In this document: positions 45,443 through 53,456 of the stretch, one piece after another
Numbering within the stretch: position 1 is the first letter of the stretch
Layout: each line of letters starts with the position of its first letter
Assembly (NCBI RefSeq): GCF_009650435.1
Contig: NZ_VVIP01000059.1
Location: 124,001-188,000 of the forward strand
Direction: 5' to 3'
Source: Foetidibacter luteolus
Lineage (GTDB): Bacteria > Bacteroidota > Bacteroidia > Chitinophagales > Chitinophagaceae
Length of the DNA: 64,000 bases
Program-made: the position numbers and the translations under genes
Notes under the pieces: model-generated
Told to the model about the DNA's origin: nothing
Databases searched by the model: none
What the model saw: the letters and a program-made list of their open reading frames with translations, nothing else

Positions 45443-46468
45443 ATGTTAAGATTCGGAATTATCGGTTGTGGAAGAATTGCGCAGCGACACGCTTTGCTGA
45501 TAAGCCAATACGGTAAACTTGTTGCGGTTTGCGATATTGATGAAGCCAGGGCAAAATCCCTGGCGGAAAGCTACCAGGCTTCCTGTTACACCTCCTGCAT
45601 GGATATGCTTGCCAACAGCCGGAGCATGGATGTGGTAGTGGTATGTACGCCCAACTGGCTGCATGTTCAGCATACAGTGCAGGCTTTAAATGCAGGCTTT
45701 CATGTGTTGTGCGAAAAACCAATGGCCATCAGTTCCGCCGGCTGCCGCCAAATGCTGGATGCTGCCACCGCTAACAATAAACTGCTTTTCATAGTAAAGC
45801 AAAACAGGTTTAACCCACCGGTAGTTGCCGTAAAAAATGCTATTGATGAAGGGGCGTTGGGAAAGCTTTACAGCTTTCACTTAAGCTGTTTCTGGAACCG
45901 TGATGAACGTTATTATGAAAATAGCTGGCATGGCAAGAAAATGGAAGATGGGGGTACGCTTTTTACACAGTTCAGTCACTTTGTTGATGTATTGTACTGG
46001 TTGATGGGAGATGTAGAAAGCGCAAAAGCCATTACCGCCAACCTGGCCCATGTGCCCGGCGTGGAGTTTGAAGATACAGGCGCTGTGCTTATGGAAATGA
46101 AAAACGGGGCTGTCGGTACCATGCACTATTCTGTAAATAGTTACCGAAAAAATATGGAAGGCTCCCTTACACTGCTGGCTGAAAAAGGCGCAGTGAAAAT
46201 AGGAGGCCAATACCTTAACCTGCTGGAGTACCAGCACCTGCAGGATCATTTATTGCAGGTAACCCCATCACAAGCCGGGTCTAATAACTACGGGTTCTAT
46301 ACCGGCAGTATGTCAAACCACGATAAGGTTTATGAAAACCTGGTAGCTGTATTACAGAATGGCGCCAGGGCCTATATGGATGCCTGCGATGCCATGAAAA
46401 CCGTTGAAATAATTGAACGTATTTACAAAGCCGCACAAGAAAGCAGAACAAGAAAACAGATAAAATGA
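45443..46468 (+). CDS. Gfo/Idh/MocA oxidoreductase, UDP-sugar 3-dehydrogenase-like
   Basis: 341 residues: Rossmann motif IIGCGRIAQRH, EKP motif LCEKPMAIS, and the substrate-domain motif EDGGTLFTQFSHFVDVLYWLMGD. A good Shine-Dalgarno-like AAAGGA precedes the ATG. It overlaps a DegT aminotransferase gene by 4 bp. This pairing is that of WbpB/WbpE or WlbA/WlbC, which install a 3-amino group on a UDP-HexNAc(A). The uronate-forming WbpA is not seen, so the exact substrate is uncertain. Confidence 0.87.
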   Translation: MLRFGIIGCGRIAQRHALLISQYGKLVAVCDIDEARAKSLAESYQASCYTSCMDMLANSRSMDVVVVCTPNWLHVQHTVQALNAGFHVLCEKPMAISSAGCRQMLDAATANNKLLFIVKQNRFNPPVVAVKNAIDEGALGKLYSFHLSCFWNRDERYYENSWHGKKMEDGGTLFTQFSHFVDVLYWLMGDVESAKAITANLAHVPGVEFEDTGAVLMEMKNGAVGTMHYSVNSYRKNMEGSLTLLAEKGAVKIGGQYLNLLEYQHLQDHLLQVTPSQAGSNNYGFYTGSMSNHDKVYENLVAVLQNGARAYMDACDAMKTVEIIERIYKAAQESRTRKQIK

Positions 46469-47676
46469 AAGTACCTTTTTCGCCACCCTATATTGATGAT
46501 GATGTTAAGAAGGAAGTAGCTGAGGTTTTAAACAGCGGATGGATAACAACAGGCCCTAAAACCCGGCAACTGGAGGAACTGGTGGCCGGATTTTGTAATG
46601 TAGATGCGGCGCTGGCCGTTAACTCCGCCACATCGGCTTTAATGCTGGTGTTGCACTGGTTAGGCGTAAAAAGGGGAGATGAAGTAATTGTGCCCGCTTA
46701 TACTTACTGCGCTACGGCCCTGGCTGTAATGCATGTAGGGGCAAAACCTGTAATGGTAGATGTGGGTGACGATTTTACTATTTCCCCCGCCGCGGTTGCC
46801 CGGGCTATTACACCCAATACAAAAGCGGTTATCGCGGTTGACTTGGGCGGCTGGCCTTGTGATTATGAAGCTATTTACCAGGTAATTGAAAGTAGCAGTG
46901 CCAAAGCTTTATTCAATGCAGGTTCGCCGGTGCAGCAGCAGTTGGGGCGCATATTGCTGCTGGCAGATGCGGCGCATTCCATAGGGGCCGTTTATCACAA
47001 CCAGCCCGCCGGCGAACTGGCTGATATAACTGTTTTCTCTTTTCATGCGGTTAAAAACCTAACCACAGCCGAAGGTGGTATGATTTGTTGTAACATGCCT
47101 TCGCCTTTTGATAACAGGCTGCTTTACCAAACACTTAAGTTGTGGAGCCTTAATGGCCAAACCAAGGATGCTTATACCAAAACACTGGGTACATCCTGGC
47201 GCTATGATATTGTTTACCCGGGCTTTAAAATGAACATGCCCGATGTGCTGGCAGCTATTGGCCTTGCGCAGTTCAAAAAATACGGTGCCCTGCTGAAGGA
47301 AAGAAAGCGGGTGTTTGATTTTTATACTGCGGTGTTCAGCGGTTATGGCTGGGCTATCTGTCCGCCTTTTGATGCACCAGGCCGTAATTCCTCGTACCAT
47401 CTATTTCCCCTGCAGGTAAAAAGTGCTACAGAACAACAGAGAGATGATATAATTGATCTTATTCTTAAAGAAGGTATTTCAGTGAATGTTCATTTTGTGC
47501 CTATGCCCATGCTTACCATCTTTAAAGAGAACTACAACATACAGGATTACCCGGTTAGTTACCGGCTTTACAGCAGGGAAATATCCCTGCCTGTGTACCC
47601 ACAGTTAACTAACGAACAAGCCCGGGCTGTAACCGATGCTGTAATAAAAGCTGTTGAAGCTGTGCTGCATGTATGA
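46465..47676 (+). CDS. DegT/DnrJ/EryC1/StrS aminotransferase
   Basis: A 403-residue PLP-dependent sugar aminotransferase. SGWITTGPKTRQLEELV, EVIVPAYTYCATALAV, LADAAHSIGA and FHAVKNLTTAEGGMI (PLP Lys) are conserved. At about residues 145-165 there is an extra stretch compared with the FdtB-type gene at 31514. It probably works on the keto product of the upstream oxidoreductase. It overlaps the sugar transferase gene in ATGA. Confidence 0.88.
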   Translation: MKVPFSPPYIDDDVKKEVAEVLNSGWITTGPKTRQLEELVAGFCNVDAALAVNSATSALMLVLHWLGVKRGDEVIVPAYTYCATALAVMHVGAKPVMVDVGDDFTISPAAVARAITPNTKAVIAVDLGGWPCDYEAIYQVIESSSAKALFNAGSPVQQQLGRILLLADAAHSIGAVYHNQPAGELADITVFSFHAVKNLTTAEGGMICCNMPSPFDNRLLYQTLKLWSLNGQTKDAYTKTLGTSWRYDIVYPGFKMNMPDVLAAIGLAQFKKYGALLKERKRVFDFYTAVFSGYGWAICPPFDAPGRNSSYHLFPLQVKSATEQQRDDIIDLILKEGISVNVHFVPMPMLTIFKENYNIQDYPVSYRLYSREISLPVYPQLTNEQARAVTDAVIKAVEAVLHV

Positions 47677-48269
47677 GAGATATTACCCGCCTGTTTGATA
47701 TTGTTATTTCTTTTATTGCCCTGCTGCTGCTGTCTCCGTTGTTGTGCATCATAGCGGTTGCGGTAAAACTTAATTCTAGGGGGCCCAGTCTTTTTCGGCA
47801 GGTGCGTGTAGGCCGGGATAACAAGGATTTTATTATTTACAAGTTCCGCACCATGCATACGGATGCGCACCTCAAATATTCCCTTACGGTTGGTAAAAGA
47901 GACACAAGGATAACCGCCATAGGGTATTACCTGCGCAGGTACAAATTGGATGAGTTACCCCAGTTATACAATGTGCTTAAAGGCGATATGAGCCTTGTAG
48001 GCCCCAGGCCGGAACTGAGAAAATATGTTGACATGTACTCTCCCCAACAAAAGAAAATACTGTCCGTACGCCCCGGTATAACAGACTATGCCTCTATTCT
48101 TTACCGCAATGAAAACGAATTGCTGGCCAACGCCGAAAACCCCGAGCTTTATTACATTCAACACATCATGCCACGTAAGTTAGAGCTCAACAATAAATAC
48201 CTGCTCAACAAAAGCGTATCCGCTTATTTTCACATCCTTTCCCGCACATTCCTGTCGTTATTTCATTAG
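47673..48269 (+). CDS. Initiating phosphoglycosyl transferase (PglC/WcaJ catalytic-domain type)
   Basis: 198 residues, the short monotopic form. An N-terminal re-entrant hydrophobic helix (IVISFIALLLLSPLLCIIAV) is followed by FRQVRVGRDNKDFIIYKFRTM, YKLDELPQLYNVLKGDMSLVG, GPRPEL and RPGITDYAS, all family hallmarks (PF02397). It transfers the first sugar phosphate to undecaprenyl phosphate and so starts each repeat unit. It is the last gene of the locus; no terminator hairpin is seen after it, only repeat B8. Confidence 0.93.
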   Translation: MRDITRLFDIVISFIALLLLSPLLCIIAVAVKLNSRGPSLFRQVRVGRDNKDFIIYKFRTMHTDAHLKYSLTVGKRDTRITAIGYYLRRYKLDELPQLYNVLKGDMSLVGPRPELRKYVDMYSPQQKKILSVRPGITDYASILYRNENELLANAENPELYYIQHIMPRKLELNNKYLLNKSVSAYFHILSRTFLSLFH

Positions 48270-48332
48270 TATTTCCTGTTGGCCGTAAAGCCTGTTAATT
48301 ATTATTAGTCTGTTGCACAATGGCGAATAGCG

Positions 48333-48400
48333 TTACAGAACGCAGAAGAGTGCGACGCAAGTAAAGCCCCTGCTAGTTCCCATTGCCGGGCCCATAAAAA
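48333..48400 (+). repeat. Intergenic repeat family B, copy B8
   Basis: TTACAGAACGCAGAAGAGTG, CGACGCAAGTAAAGCCCCTG and TGCCGGGCCCATAAAAA. It belongs with B1 and B12 and marks the end of the polysaccharide locus. Confidence 0.88.
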
Positions 48401-48458
48401 TCCTGTCTTAAACAACCGGTAGTGCTAAATATGTATCTTCAGATGCAAATAAAACACC

Positions 48459-49310
48459 ATGAACCAGGATATTATTAACCTCTACGATGAGTACACGCAT
48501 AAGCCGCTTACCCGGCAGGAGTTTTTAAAAAGGCTCGCCCTGCTGACCGGCGGCACTGCAGCGGCACTGGCATTGCTGCCGTTGCTTGAAAATAATTACG
48601 CTTATGCGGCGGTTACAAAAGCCGATGGACTGTTTACAGAAACTGTTGAATACCCGGGCCAGCCTGCTGCCATGAAAGCTTATGTAGCCAGGCCGCAGGA
48701 GCTTAAAAAGTATGCCGCTGTGGTGGTCATTCATGAAAACCGTGGGCTTAATGCGCATATAGAAGATGTGGCCCGCCGGGTAGCGTATGCCGGTTATCTT
48801 GCCATTGCGCCCAATGCTCTTTCAGCATTAGGAAAAACGCCTGCTAATGAAGATGAGGCCCGGCAATGGTTCCAGGAATTGAAGCCTGAAAACAACCTGC
48901 AGAATTTTATCAATGTGTTCGATTACCTGGCTACCCGGAATGATTATAATGGTAAAGCCGGCTGTATTGGTTTTTGCTGGGGCGGCGCTATGGCCAATAA
49001 CCTGGCTGTTAATGTACCCATGCTAAAAGCGGCCGTGCCGTTTTACGGCAGGCAACCTGCGGCTGAAGATGTGCCTAAAATAAAAGCGGCACTTCAACTG
49101 CATTACGGCGGTCTTGATGAAAGGGTAAATGCGGGTATCGGGGCTTATGAAGCGGCTTTAAAGCAAAACAACATAAGTTACGAATTGTACATGTATGAGG
49201 GCGCACAGCATGCCTTTTTTAATGATACTTCAGGTGAGCGTTATAGCCCAGCCGCAGCAAAACTTGCCTGGGAAAGGGTGTTGGCATTCTTTAATAAAAA
49301 GCTTGCCTAA
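48459..49310 (+). CDS. Dienelactone hydrolase family protein, exported
   Basis: 283 residues of alpha/beta-hydrolase fold. The N-terminus (RQEFLKRLALLTGGTAAALALLP) resembles a Tat or Sec signal. GFCWGGA contains the Cys nucleophile of dienelactone hydrolases, and GAQHAFFND the catalytic His; YGGLDERV probably has the Asp. The natural substrate is unknown; many such proteins are general carboxylic ester hydrolases. Transcribed alone. Confidence 0.9.
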   Translation: MNQDIINLYDEYTHKPLTRQEFLKRLALLTGGTAAALALLPLLENNYAYAAVTKADGLFTETVEYPGQPAAMKAYVARPQELKKYAAVVVIHENRGLNAHIEDVARRVAYAGYLAIAPNALSALGKTPANEDEARQWFQELKPENNLQNFINVFDYLATRNDYNGKAGCIGFCWGGAMANNLAVNVPMLKAAVPFYGRQPAAEDVPKIKAALQLHYGGLDERVNAGIGAYEAALKQNNISYELYMYEGAQHAFFNDTSGERYSPAAAKLAWERVLAFFNKKLA

Positions 49311-49507
49311 CACAGGCTTATAAGTTGAAAGATAACTGGTAACCAAACTGTTAAATTCAACTTTTATTCAATTTCAATTCTTGCCTGCCGGTATCACTCC
49401 GCAAATTTGTTGTACGTAATTACTTCACATTTTTCTGAGGAGTTTTGTTGAAAGTTTAATTACCTGTTAGCTGCCAGGAGTCCATTCAAATCTCAATGAA
49501 TTAAAAA

Positions 49508-49536
49508 TTGTAAATATTTCAGTTTCTATACCTTTA
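49508..49536 (+). promoter_or_regulatory. Probable promoter of the AT-hook-like gene
   Basis: TTG at 49508-49510, an 18-bp spacer and TACCTTTA at 49529-49536 (TAnnTTTG with one mismatch), 24 bp before the ATG. Confidence 0.5.
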
Positions 49537-49559
49537 CGCACTACTAAAAATTAATATTT

Positions 49560-50060
49560 ATGGCTAAAGCTGGTACTCGTACAAAAAAGTATGACAAGAT
49601 TAATTTAGAAAATCTTTCAAAAAAAGACCTGGATCATCTTACCCTAAAGCCCCAAGATGTAATGAAAAAATATAAACTGGATAAACAATCTGTTTATGCC
49701 AGGCGCTTTGCGTTAAACAAAAAAATCTCTTCCGCGGGTGTTACCGTTGAGCAATTAACCGGCCAGGCGGCTGCGCCTGCTGCTGTTGAGGCAGAGGCCC
49801 CTGTTAAAGCAAAACGCGGCCCTAAAAAAGGCCGGCCACGCAAAGTAAAAGCAGCAAAACCTGAAGCAGAAAAACCCGCCGCCCCTGTGGTGGAAGTAGC
49901 GCCTACTACAGGCCGTGAATTGATGATTGTAGATAAACAGGTGCCGGTAATTATGAAGCCTATTGAAATTAATTTTGACAATTTCTCTGTAAAACTCAAC
50001 GGCGTTCCCAAGAAAATATCTGTTAACCCTGATACGAACGCTATTGAAATAGATTTATAA
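49560..50060 (+). CDS. Basic hypothetical protein with AT-hook-like motif
   Basis: 166 residues in three parts: a Lys-rich N-terminus with a possible helix-turn-helix-like stretch (LTLKPQDVMKKYKLDKQSVYARRFAL), an Ala/Pro/Lys-rich linker with KRGPKKGRPRKVKAAK (GRPRK is the AT-hook core), and an acidic/hydrophobic C-terminus (PIEINFDNFSVKLNGVPKKI). It probably binds DNA and may be nucleoid-associated or regulatory; the full family is not recognised. It has its own promoter-like box and terminator. Confidence 0.75.
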   Translation: MAKAGTRTKKYDKINLENLSKKDLDHLTLKPQDVMKKYKLDKQSVYARRFALNKKISSAGVTVEQLTGQAAAPAAVEAEAPVKAKRGPKKGRPRKVKAAKPEAEKPAAPVVEVAPTTGRELMIVDKQVPVIMKPIEINFDNFSVKLNGVPKKISVNPDTNAIEIDL

Positions 50061-50112
50061 ATTTCATTTTCTTTTTCAGCACATATCAAAACCCGATGTC
50101 AACTTATAAATC

Positions 50113-50146
50113 AGCCCCTGCAGCATGGCAGGGGCTTTTTGTTTTT
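50113..50146 (+). terminator. Intrinsic terminator of the AT-hook-like gene
   Basis: AGCCCCTGC (50113-50121), loop AGCATG, GCAGGGGCT (50128-50136), then TTTTGTTTTT. Confidence 0.93.
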
Positions 50147-50210
50147 ACTACCGTTTGTACAAAATCATTTCAATCAGGGGCTGTGGGCCGTACAACTTTT
50201 ATCAACTTCA

Positions 50211-50285
50211 GTTCCGGCCATCCGTTCCAAGTCCTCACACCGCCTTCGGACGGTGTTGCGGGCTTTCCACTTCTGTCCGGCAGCC
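50211..50285 (+). repeat. Intergenic repeat family A, copy A5 (short variant)
   Basis: TCCGTTCCAAGTCCTCAC and GCGGGCTTTCCACTT as in A3. Between them lies a small hairpin, CACCGCC-TTCG-GACGGTG with one mismatch. Confidence 0.7.
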
Positions 50286-50415
50286 CGTCATCAGTATATC
50301 TCTTCCCGGCTTTTCCCGCAGTATAAATCTTTCCTCATCCCTGCACCCTGAGGTATTTTTTCAACATATAAAATCTGGCTTTCTTTTTGCCTTTTGAGTT
50401 ATAAAACTAAACTAT

Positions 50416-51249
50416 ATGCTTTGGCAAGGAAGAAGAGAAAGCACTAATGTTGAAGACCGCCGCGGTATCGGCGGAAGGGGAGTAGCTGTAGGCGGCGGTA
50501 TTGGCGCTATTGTAATAGCCGCTATTGTGTACCTGCTGGGGGGAGACCCCGGCGCTATCCTGAATAACCAGCCTGGCGCCGCTACAGAGTTAACGCCTGA
50601 GCAGCAGGCAGGGGAGGATAAATCAGCCAAGTTTATTAAAGTGGTATTGGCAGACACAGAAGACGTATGGACAAAATTATTCAGCCAGGCCAACCAGGCT
50701 TACCAGCAGCCAACCCTGGTAATGTTTAACCAATCTACCCCAAGTGCCTGCGGCCATGCCAGCGCTGCAACAGGTCCGTTTTATTGCCCTGCTGATGAAA
50801 AACTTTACCTGGACCTTTCTTTTTTTAACGAGATGGAACATCAGCTACAGGCTGGTGGCGATTTTGCCCAGGCCTACGTAATAGCTCACGAAGTAGGGCA
50901 CCACGTTCAAAAACTGATGGGCACCACCCAAAAGCTGGATGCCATGCGTGGCCGTGTTAGTGAGAAAGAAATGAACGCTATGAGCGTGAAGCTTGAATTG
51001 CAGGCAGATTTTTATGCCGGCGTTTGGGCGCATTACAATAACCAGGCGTTGCAGGAAGGGGATATAGAGGAAGCCTTAAACGCTGCCAATGCCATTGGCG
51101 ATGACAGGCTGCAAAAACAATCGCAGGGTTATGTAGTGCCGGATGCTTTTACACACGGCACCTCTCAACAGAGAATGTACTGGTTTAAAAAAGGCTATAC
51201 TACCGGCGATTTACGGCAGGGAGATACATTTAATTCCCATGAATTGTAG
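50416..51249 (+). CDS. Neutral zinc metallopeptidase, YpfJ family
   Basis: 277 residues of the YpfJ/KPN_00710 type. The start MLWQGRRESTNVEDRRG, a Gly-rich region and one transmembrane helix (about 25-43) anchor it to the inner membrane. The periplasmic domain has HEVGHH (His158, Glu159, His162) and the third ligand region KLELQADFYAG. ACGHASAATGPFYCPAD and YLDLSF are family hallmarks. Physiological substrate is unknown. A terminator follows. Confidence 0.93.
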   Translation: MLWQGRRESTNVEDRRGIGGRGVAVGGGIGAIVIAAIVYLLGGDPGAILNNQPGAATELTPEQQAGEDKSAKFIKVVLADTEDVWTKLFSQANQAYQQPTLVMFNQSTPSACGHASAATGPFYCPADEKLYLDLSFFNEMEHQLQAGGDFAQAYVIAHEVGHHVQKLMGTTQKLDAMRGRVSEKEMNAMSVKLELQADFYAGVWAHYNNQALQEGDIEEALNAANAIGDDRLQKQSQGYVVPDAFTHGTSQQRMYWFKKGYTTGDLRQGDTFNSHEL

Positions 51250-51277
51250 CATAGATAAACCTGTTAATACCAGTTAG

Positions 51278-51309
51278 GCGGCGCCGCGGCAAGCGGCGCC
51301 GCTTTTGTT
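51278..51309 (+). terminator. Intrinsic terminator of the metallopeptidase gene
   Basis: GCGGCGCCGC (51278-51287), loop GGCAA, GCGGCGCCGC (51293-51302), then TTTTGTTTT. Confidence 0.92.
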
Positions 51310-51490
51310 TTACGGGGTAGTAAGGCAAGGCTATTGCTATATGGTTAATTTTTATTCTTGCGTGGTTAATGCTGATAAATACTTTATTTTGGGCTCCGGT
51401 AATGCGGCCCTGTAACTAACATGGTTGTATTAACCGGCATTGAATAAAGCTGCCTGGCATATTGCCGGGTATGTAAAACCAGAAACTGAA

Positions 51491-51562
51491 GATGCCACAG
51501 GCACTGCGGATGAAAGGATTGCGACGCAAGGGACGATGCCATGAAAACCGATGCCGGTATTA
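51491..51562 (+). repeat. Intergenic repeat family B, copy B9
   Basis: CGGATGAAAGGATTGCGACG, CAAGGGACGATGCCATGAAA and GATGCCGGTATT. The reverse complement matches B4 and B5; same strand as B11. Confidence 0.85.
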
Positions 51563-51659
51563 AAAAAATGTTCACTTGCAGCATAAATGTTCAGCATTTG
51601 GTTGCTATTTGTAACGGCCGGTATAATTACCATAACCATTTTTAAATACGCTATTGTTT

Positions 51660-53111
51660 ATGAACCTGGAGGCGGCAAAAGCTTTTGCAATTCAGAAACT
51701 GGAAAAAGAACTACCCTCTCATCTCAGTTATCATAGTGTACAACATACCCTGAATGTGTTAGAGCATGCAACCGTAATTGCAAAAGAAAACAGTATATCC
51801 GGCCAGGAACTTGCGCTTTTACAAACGGCAGCATTGTTTCATGATATGGGTTTTATACAGGATGCGGCCGGCCATGAAAAAATTTCCTGCGATTATGCAC
51901 GCCAGTATTTGCCCGGCTTTGATTATAATGAAGCACAGGTTAACGAAGTGTGCAGCATGATTATGGCCACAGAATTGCCTCAACGCCCTGCCACCACCCT
52001 GGCCGGTATATTATGCGATGCCGATTTGTATTACCTGGGCACTGACAATTACGCAGAAATAGCAGAAACACTGTTCCAGGAACTCAACAGTGCAGGCCGC
52101 CACCTGGAACGTGCAGACTGGCAGCGTGAGCAAGAGAAGTTCTTGAAAGCGCACCATTATTTTACAAAATCTGTTACTGACAGGTTGTATGCCAAGCAGC
52201 AAAAAAACCTGGAAACGTTGCAGGCAGATGAGCATGAAGCCAAGGCTGTACAACATGGCGATTTTGGCGTGGGCGACATTATTTTGATTATCGTAGGCGT
52301 GCTGATAGCTGGTTTTGCCTTAATGGGTTTCCTGGTACCCAACCAATTTTTTGATGGGGGCGTAACCGGCATTTCGTTATTGATTCATGAGCTTTATCAT
52401 TTCCAGATAGCGTACGTAATTATACTGGTCAACCTGCCGCTTATAATAATGTCGGCATATATCATTAATATCAGGTTTGCGTTAAAAACATTTTTTTGCA
52501 TAGTACTGCTCGGGTTGTGCCTGCTGTATGTGCCCTACCCGGTAATAACATCCGATAAATTGCTGGTATCTATTTTCGGCGGCTTTTTTCTGGGTATGGG
52601 CATTGGCCTTACCATGCGGGCCGGCTGCGCGGTGGATGGTATTGAAGTACTGGCCCTGTACACCTGGCGCCGCACCAGCTTTACCATCAGCGAAATTGTA
52701 CTGGCATTAAACATCATTATATTCAGCCTGGCGGCGTTTAAGTTTGGTTTGCAAACATCCCTGTATTCCATGCTCACCTATTTTACCGCCTCTAAAACGG
52801 TGGATTATGTGGTGGAAGGTATAGAAGCTTATACCGGTGTAACCATCATATCCGGAAAAAGCGAATTGATAAAACACCGCCTGGTTAACGAGCTGGGCAG
52901 GGGAATAACCATCTACAAAGGAGAGCGTGGTTACCTGCCGGGCAAGTTTGATGTGCACAGCGATGCCGATATCATTTTCACGGTAATAACAAGGCTTGAA
53001 ATGCGCAGGTTAAAAAACCTGGTTAACGAGGTAGACCCTAAAGCTTTTGTGTTTGCCAGCACCATTAAAGAAGCTTCCGGGGGTGTTATTAAAAGAAGGC
53101 ATGTGCACTAA
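51660..53111 (+). CDS. HD phosphohydrolase domain fused to a YitT/DUF2179 membrane protein
   Basis: 483 residues from the ATG at 51660 (a TTG at 51654 is less likely). N-terminal soluble HD domain (about 1-185): YHSVQHTLNVLEHA, LFHDMGF with the HD pair, and ILCDADLYYLG. A charged linker (about 186-205) leads to a YitT-type membrane domain with five or six helices (about 208-380, including FDGGVTGISLLIHELYHFQ and MRAGCAVDGIEVLALY). The C-terminal DUF2179 domain is at about 395-475 (TIISGKSELIKHRLVNELGRGITIYKGERGY). HD domains cleave phosphate esters or (pp)pGpp/cyclic nucleotides; YitT function is unknown. The fusion suggests a membrane sensor or transporter joined to phosphohydrolysis. Confidence 0.88.
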   Translation: MNLEAAKAFAIQKLEKELPSHLSYHSVQHTLNVLEHATVIAKENSISGQELALLQTAALFHDMGFIQDAAGHEKISCDYARQYLPGFDYNEAQVNEVCSMIMATELPQRPATTLAGILCDADLYYLGTDNYAEIAETLFQELNSAGRHLERADWQREQEKFLKAHHYFTKSVTDRLYAKQQKNLETLQADEHEAKAVQHGDFGVGDIILIIVGVLIAGFALMGFLVPNQFFDGGVTGISLLIHELYHFQIAYVIILVNLPLIIMSAYIINIRFALKTFFCIVLLGLCLLYVPYPVITSDKLLVSIFGGFFLGMGIGLTMRAGCAVDGIEVLALYTWRRTSFTISEIVLALNIIIFSLAAFKFGLQTSLYSMLTYFTASKTVDYVVEGIEAYTGVTIISGKSELIKHRLVNELGRGITIYKGERGYLPGKFDVHSDADIIFTVITRLEMRRLKNLVNEVDPKAFVFASTIKEASGGVIKRRHVH

Positions 53112-53186
53112 TGCTCATCGGTCAGGTACAGGCCAAACGTTTTCATAAATCCTTCGTCCTTCATTATTCCTTGTTCGATATTTGGT

Positions 53187-53228
53187 GGTGAATGGTGAAT
53201 GGTGAATGGTGAATGGTGAATGGTGAAT
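53187..53228. repeat. Heptamer tandem repeat, six units of GGTGAAT
   Basis: Six perfect units of 7 bp. Seven is not a multiple of three and it lies outside genes, so changes in number would alter only spacing. Confidence 0.97.
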
Positions 53229-53232
53229 AGTG

Positions 53233-53332
53233 AGTTGCTTTTTCCTTCGTCATTCATTACTCCTTGTTCCCTTTCGATATTCAGTCGTGAATGATGGGTT
53301 GCTCTTTCCTTCGTCATTCATTACTCCTTGTT
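53233..53332. repeat. Imperfect direct repeat, about 65-bp period
   Basis: TTCCTTCGTCATTCATTACT and CCTTGTTC occur at 53233-53269 and again at 53298-53332, each followed by a TTCGATATTC-type sequence; a third degenerate copy lies at about 53147-53183. Confidence 0.85.
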
Positions 53333-53456
53333 CGCTGTTCGATATTCGGTCGTCGGGTTCCTTCGTCTACCAAAAATGTATTTCTGTCGCCAATGGGCCT
53401 TGTTGCCTCCGCCCCAAAGCAAATTAGTTGTAGTTTCAGGTTGTTAACAGGTATGC

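Larger units (their letters stand above)
50061..50415. other. Intergenic region with terminator and repeat A5
   Basis: 355 bp with no credible gene. Three short overlapping frames here only read through the repeat. It holds a terminator (50113) and repeat A5 (50211). Confidence 0.7.
51250..51659. other. Intergenic region with terminator and repeat B9
   Basis: About 410 bp without a credible gene; it holds the metallopeptidase terminator and repeat B9. Two short minus-strand frames here cross the repeat and look spurious. Confidence 0.65.
53112..53456. other. Repeat-rich intergenic region
   Basis: 345 bp made largely of simple and direct repeats (see the two repeat entries). No credible gene or terminator. 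Confidence 0.7.

Noticed and set aside
45208..45516. Open frame across repeat A4, with similar frames in A2 and A6, suggesting a conserved small peptide
   Set aside because: Copies have no shared start codon or ribosome site, other copies (A3, A5, A7) break the frame, and A1 faces the other way; the shared reading frame follows from DNA similarity.
53187..53228. CRISPR array
   Set aside because: Units are 7 bp without spacers; no cas genes are present.
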